From Betaproteobacteria bacterium (GTDB taxonomy: Bacteria > Pseudomonadota > Gammaproteobacteria > Burkholderiales > SG8-41), in NCBI GenBank assembly GCA_028292065.1, contig JAQGNC010000273.1:1-7645 (forward strand): 7,645 nucleotides of DNA, in the 5' to 3' direction. Positions 5,283-7,645 of the stretch are shown piece by piece. The position numbers and the translations under genes were made by a program. The number at the start of each line of letters is the position of its first letter. Positions within the stretch are counted from its first letter, which is position 1. The notes below the pieces were generated by a model. That model saw only the letters and a program-made list of their open reading frames with translations. It was not told where the DNA came from and searched no databases.

Positions 5283-6542
5283 ATGGCTATCACCAGGCGT
5301 GGTTGGCTTTCCATCATCGGCGCGCTCGCCCTCGCCCTCGCGCTCGGCGTGTCGGCGCCGCTCGCGCAGGCGCAGCAGCCGGTCAAGATCGGGATGAGCA
5401 TGCCGCAGACGGGCTCGCTCGGCGCGGGCGGCAAAGCAGCACTCGTCGCGCTGCGGATGTGGGTCGACGACGTGAACGGCCGAGGCGGGCTGCTCGGACG
5501 CAAGGTCGAGCTCATCGTCTACGACGACCAGAGCAATCCCTCCCTCACGCCCGGCATCTACACCAAGCTGCTCGACGTCGATAAGGTCGATCTCCTCATC
5601 GCGCCGTATGCCACGGTGCCGACCGCGCCGATCATGCCGCTCGTCAAACAGCGCGACCTGCTGCTCATGGGCAATTTCTCGTTCCAGGTGAACCACACGG
5701 TCAAGCACGACAAGTGGTTCAACAACGCGCCGTGGAACACTGCATCGAGCTGGTTCGACGGTTTCTTCCTCGCCGGCCAGAAAGCTGGCGCCAAGACGAT
5801 CGCGTTCCTCGCCGCGGACCAGGAGTTCGCACAGAATCTCGCCGGCGGCGCCAAGGAGCTTGCGAAGAAAGGCGGCCTGAAAACGGTCTACGAGCAGAAT
5901 TACCCGCCGACGACGGTCGACTTCTCGTCGATGATCCGCGCCATCCGCGCGGCAAAACCGGACCTGGTGTTCGTCGCGTCCTACCCGAACGACTCGGTCG
6001 CGATCGTGCGCGCGGTGAACGAGATCGGCGTCGGTCCCGACGTGAAGCTCTTCGGCGGCGGCATGGTCGGCCTCGCGTTCACGCCGATCATGGAGTCGCT
6101 CGGGTCGCTGCTGAACGGCATCGTCAACTACAACTCGTACGTGCCGGGAATGAATTACCCCGGCATCGACGATTTCTTCCAGCGCTATTCGAAGAAAGCG
6201 GCGGAGGCGAAAGTCGATCCGCTGGGCTTCTACCTGCCGCCTTTCAACTACGCGACCGGCCAGATGATCGAACAGGCGGTCGGCGCGACCAAAAGCCTAG
6301 ACCACAAGGTGCTCGCGAATTACCTGCGCAAGAACGAGATGAAGACGATCGTCGGGCCGATCCGCTACGGCCCTGACGGCGAGTGGGCGGCGCCGCGCGT
6401 GGTGCAGGCGCAGTTCCGCGGCGTGGTCGACAAGAACGTCGAGCAGTTCCGGCAGCCATCGAAGCAAGTCGTCCTCTATCCCGAGCAATACAAGACCGGC
6501 GAGATCATCACGCCGTTCGAGAAAGCGCGCACCGCCAGGTAA
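5283..6542 (+). CDS. ABC transporter substrate-binding protein, Peripla_BP_6 (LivK-like), 419 aa
   Basis: Periplasmic type I binding protein of the branched-chain amino acid/amide (HAAT) importer family. The signal peptide has TRR at 4-6, a long Ala/Leu core and likely cleavage after AQA30. The mature part starts PVKIGMSMPQTGSLG (33-47), the usual first strand and ligand loop. Then come DDVNGRGGLLGRKVELIVYDD (62-82), standard for the family, and the APYATVPTAPI loop (107-117). A second lobe begins near KTIAFLAADQEFAQ, with PDLVFVASYPND as a core strand. Length is typical. A GGAGGGGGA site precedes the ATG by 5 bases. It is the first gene of a divergent operon; the permease follows 6 bases later. 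The ligand is not determined: such proteins bind amino acids, amides, urea or aromatic acids, so the family name does not prove leucine binding. It is divergent from the selenoprotein operon and may be co-regulated with it. Confidence 0.94.
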   Translation: MAITRRGWLSIIGALALALALGVSAPLAQAQQPVKIGMSMPQTGSLGAGGKAALVALRMWVDDVNGRGGLLGRKVELIVYDDQSNPSLTPGIYTKLLDVDKVDLLIAPYATVPTAPIMPLVKQRDLLLMGNFSFQVNHTVKHDKWFNNAPWNTASSWFDGFFLAGQKAGAKTIAFLAADQEFAQNLAGGAKELAKKGGLKTVYEQNYPPTTVDFSSMIRAIRAAKPDLVFVASYPNDSVAIVRAVNEIGVGPDVKLFGGGMVGLAFTPIMESLGSLLNGIVNYNSYVPGMNYPGIDDFFQRYSKKAAEAKVDPLGFYLPPFNYATGQMIEQAVGATKSLDHKVLANYLRKNEMKTIVGPIRYGPDGEWAAPRVVQAQFRGVVDKNVEQFRQPSKQVVLYPEQYKTGEIITPFEKARTAR

Positions 6543-6548
6543 CCGCAG

Positions 6549-7418
6549 TTGTCGTTCGAACTGCTGGGGGAGGCGGTCCTCTTCGGTGTCTTGCTGGGCT
6601 GCTTCTATGCGGCGGTGAGCATCGGGCTTTCGGTCTCGTTCGGGCTGCTCGACGTGCCGCACGTCGCGCATCCCGCGATCATGGTGCTCGGCGCCTACTG
6701 CACCTACCTGCTCGGCCGCTACGGCTGGGACCCGATCCTCTCCGGCATCGCGCTGATGCCGCTCTTCTTCATCCTCGGCGTCGGCATCTATCGCTTCTAT
6801 TACGAGACGTTCGAGAAGCGCGGCAGCGACGCCGGGGTGCGCGGGCTCGCTTTCTTCTTCGGCGTCGCGTTCATCATCGAAGTCGGGCTGATCCTCGCGT
6901 TCGGCGTCGATCAGCGCATGGTGGAGGCCGATTACATCGGCCGCAGCCTCGCGCTCGGCGACTTTCGTATCCCGTATCGCATGCTGGTGGCTTTTGGTGT
7001 CGCGCTCACGCTGACCGCGTCGCTGACGCTTTATCTCTCGCACACGTTCACCGGGCGAGCGATCAAGGCAGTGGCGCAGGATGAGCCGGCGCTGAGGCTG
7101 ATGGGCGCGAACCCGGTTCGCATCAAGCAGTGGGCGTTCGGCATCGCGACCGGCGTCAGCGCGCTCGCGGGGGCGATGCTGATCATCGTGGGGCCGGTGG
7201 AGCCCGCGATGGACCGCGTCTATATCGGGCGCACCTTCTGCGTGGTGGTGCTCGCGGGCCTCGGCAGCATGACCGGCACGCTCGCGGCGGGGCTGATCCT
7301 CGGCATCTCGGAATCGATCGTGCTGATGATGTTCGGCGCCTCGTGGGCGCCCGCGGTCGCGTTCGGGCTGTTGCTCGTCGTGCTCGGCATCCGCCCGCAG
7401 GGATTGTTTGGGCGATGA
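6549..7418 (+). CDS. livH: Branched-chain amino acid-type ABC transporter permease, LivH family
   Basis: An integral inner-membrane permease of 289 residues with about eight hydrophobic segments (near 8-33, 38-55, 62-81, 99-119, 144-164, 196-216, 228-253, 257-281). The cytoplasmic loop GRAIKAVAQDEPALRLMGANP (169-189) corresponds to the EAA-like ATPase contact. LGSMTGTLAAGLILGISES (238-256) and the terminal RPQGLFGR are typical of LivH/LivM proteins. The start is TTG at 6549, 6 bases after the binding-protein stop, with AGGT overlapping that stop 8 bases before it. No ATG or GTG lies nearby without cutting into the first membrane segment, so TTG is preferred. A complete importer needs a LivM permease and LivG/LivF ATPases, expected downstream beyond a repeat array. 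Transported substrate unknown. Confidence 0.92.
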   Translation: MSFELLGEAVLFGVLLGCFYAAVSIGLSVSFGLLDVPHVAHPAIMVLGAYCTYLLGRYGWDPILSGIALMPLFFILGVGIYRFYYETFEKRGSDAGVRGLAFFFGVAFIIEVGLILAFGVDQRMVEADYIGRSLALGDFRIPYRMLVAFGVALTLTASLTLYLSHTFTGRAIKAVAQDEPALRLMGANPVRIKQWAFGIATGVSALAGAMLIIVGPVEPAMDRVYIGRTFCVVVLAGLGSMTGTLAAGLILGISESIVLMMFGASWAPAVAFGLLLVVLGIRPQGLFGR

Positions 7419-7421
7419 ATC

Positions 7422-7645
7422 AAAGGCCGTTCACCCTTCGACTACGGGGCGCTGCCCCTGCTCAGGCCGAACGGAAAAAAGCCGTTCGTCTTTCTGCTGC
7501 GGGGCGCTGCCCCTGCTCGGGCGAACGCAAAAAGGCCGTTCACCCTTCGACTGCCGGGGCACTGCCCCTGCTCAGGCCGAACGGAAAAAAGCCGTTCACC
7601 CTACGAATGCGGGGCGCTGCGCCTGCTCGGGGCGAACGCAAAAGG
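7422..7645. repeat. Tandem array of ~55-bp hairpin units in a two-unit higher-order pattern (continues past the edge)
   Basis: Four units, aligned on GCCGTTC, start at 7426, 7481, 7535 and 7591, and a fifth begins at the edge: spacings 55, 54, 56, 54. Each has outer arms such as CCGTTC/GAACGG (7427-7432 with 7469-7474; 7536-7541 with 7579-7584) and an inner GGGGC-GCT-GCCCC hairpin (7446-7458, 7501-7513, 7556-7568). Units are separated by runs of 4-6 A. Units 1 and 3 share CTCAGGCCGAACGGAAAA; units 2 and 4 share CTCGGG(G)CGAACGCAAAA. That gives a real period of about 109-110 bp. The outer motif resembles the dispersed palindromic repeat CCGTTC...CTTCGAC...GCTCAGG...GAACGG. Nothing coding is visible in this 227-base stretch after livH. 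On the minus strand each hairpin is followed by T-runs and looks terminator-like. Confidence 0.85.

Noticed and set aside
5094..5708. A 204-codon minus-strand frame across the intergenic region and binding-protein start
   Set aside because: It runs through promoter and palindrome DNA and is antisense to a clear gene, with no ribosome site or family features.
6297..7043. A 248-codon minus-strand frame inside the ABC genes
   Set aside because: It is antisense to the binding-protein and LivH genes, and its composition (Asp/Glu/Arg/His-rich) is that of a shadow frame.
7422..7645. CRISPR array
   Set aside because: The units have no unique spacers: the whole 55-bp unit is repeated, separated only by short A-runs, and contains nested hairpins.

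Overview
The window is high-GC DNA (about 60-65% by eye), most likely from a betaproteobacterium of the Burkholderiales type. The main reason is two orphan Bug/TctC-type periplasmic binding proteins beside a GntR-type regulator, an arrangement greatly expanded in that group. No rRNA, tRNA, insertion sequence or CRISPR was found.

Minus-strand block (5097 down to 1): one apparent transcription unit, read right to left. It starts at a predicted promoter (5097-5070) followed by overlapping palindromic half-sites (5060-5032). The genes are an FCD-family GntR regulator (5015-4344), a Bug/TctC solute-binding protein (4300-3317), a UGSC-family selenoprotein (3122-2574), an unrecognised 356-residue protein (2568-1498), a second Bug/TctC protein (1494-523), and a Tat-exported NADP-binding Rossmann protein of the F420-dependent oxidoreductase type (445 to the left edge, incomplete). 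The last-but-one genes are packed 3-5 bases apart, which suggests translational coupling.

The most important feature is the selenoprotein. Reading 3122 to 2574 as one frame crosses a single in-frame TGA at 2840-2838. That TGA falls exactly at the U of a U-G-S-C motif and is followed 24 nt later by the loop of a 6-bp hairpin that fits the bacterial SECIS geometry. The Sec and the Cys three residues later are the only Sec/Cys residues in the protein. A routine gene caller would split this gene into two fragments or call it broken.

Plus-strand block (5283 to the right edge): a Peripla_BP_6 (LivK-like) binding protein and a LivH-type permease, the start of a branched-chain amino acid/amide type ABC importer operon that presumably continues beyond the window. 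It is divergent from the selenoprotein operon across a 267-bp intergenic region rich in palindromes.

Repeats: a nested REP-like palindrome pair (3167-3263) and a 20/21-bp tandem duplication (3266-3306) lie between the first Bug gene and the selenoprotein gene. A palindromic element lies in the divergent intergenic region (5103-5173). An array of about 55-bp hairpin units alternating in two types starts just after livH and runs off the right edge.

Taken together, the minus-strand operon looks like a regulated uptake-plus-redox cassette: two periplasmic binding proteins for an organic acid-like ligand, a UxxC selenoprotein with a dedicated partner, and a nicotinamide-dependent oxidoreductase. 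The substrate cannot be read from sequence.
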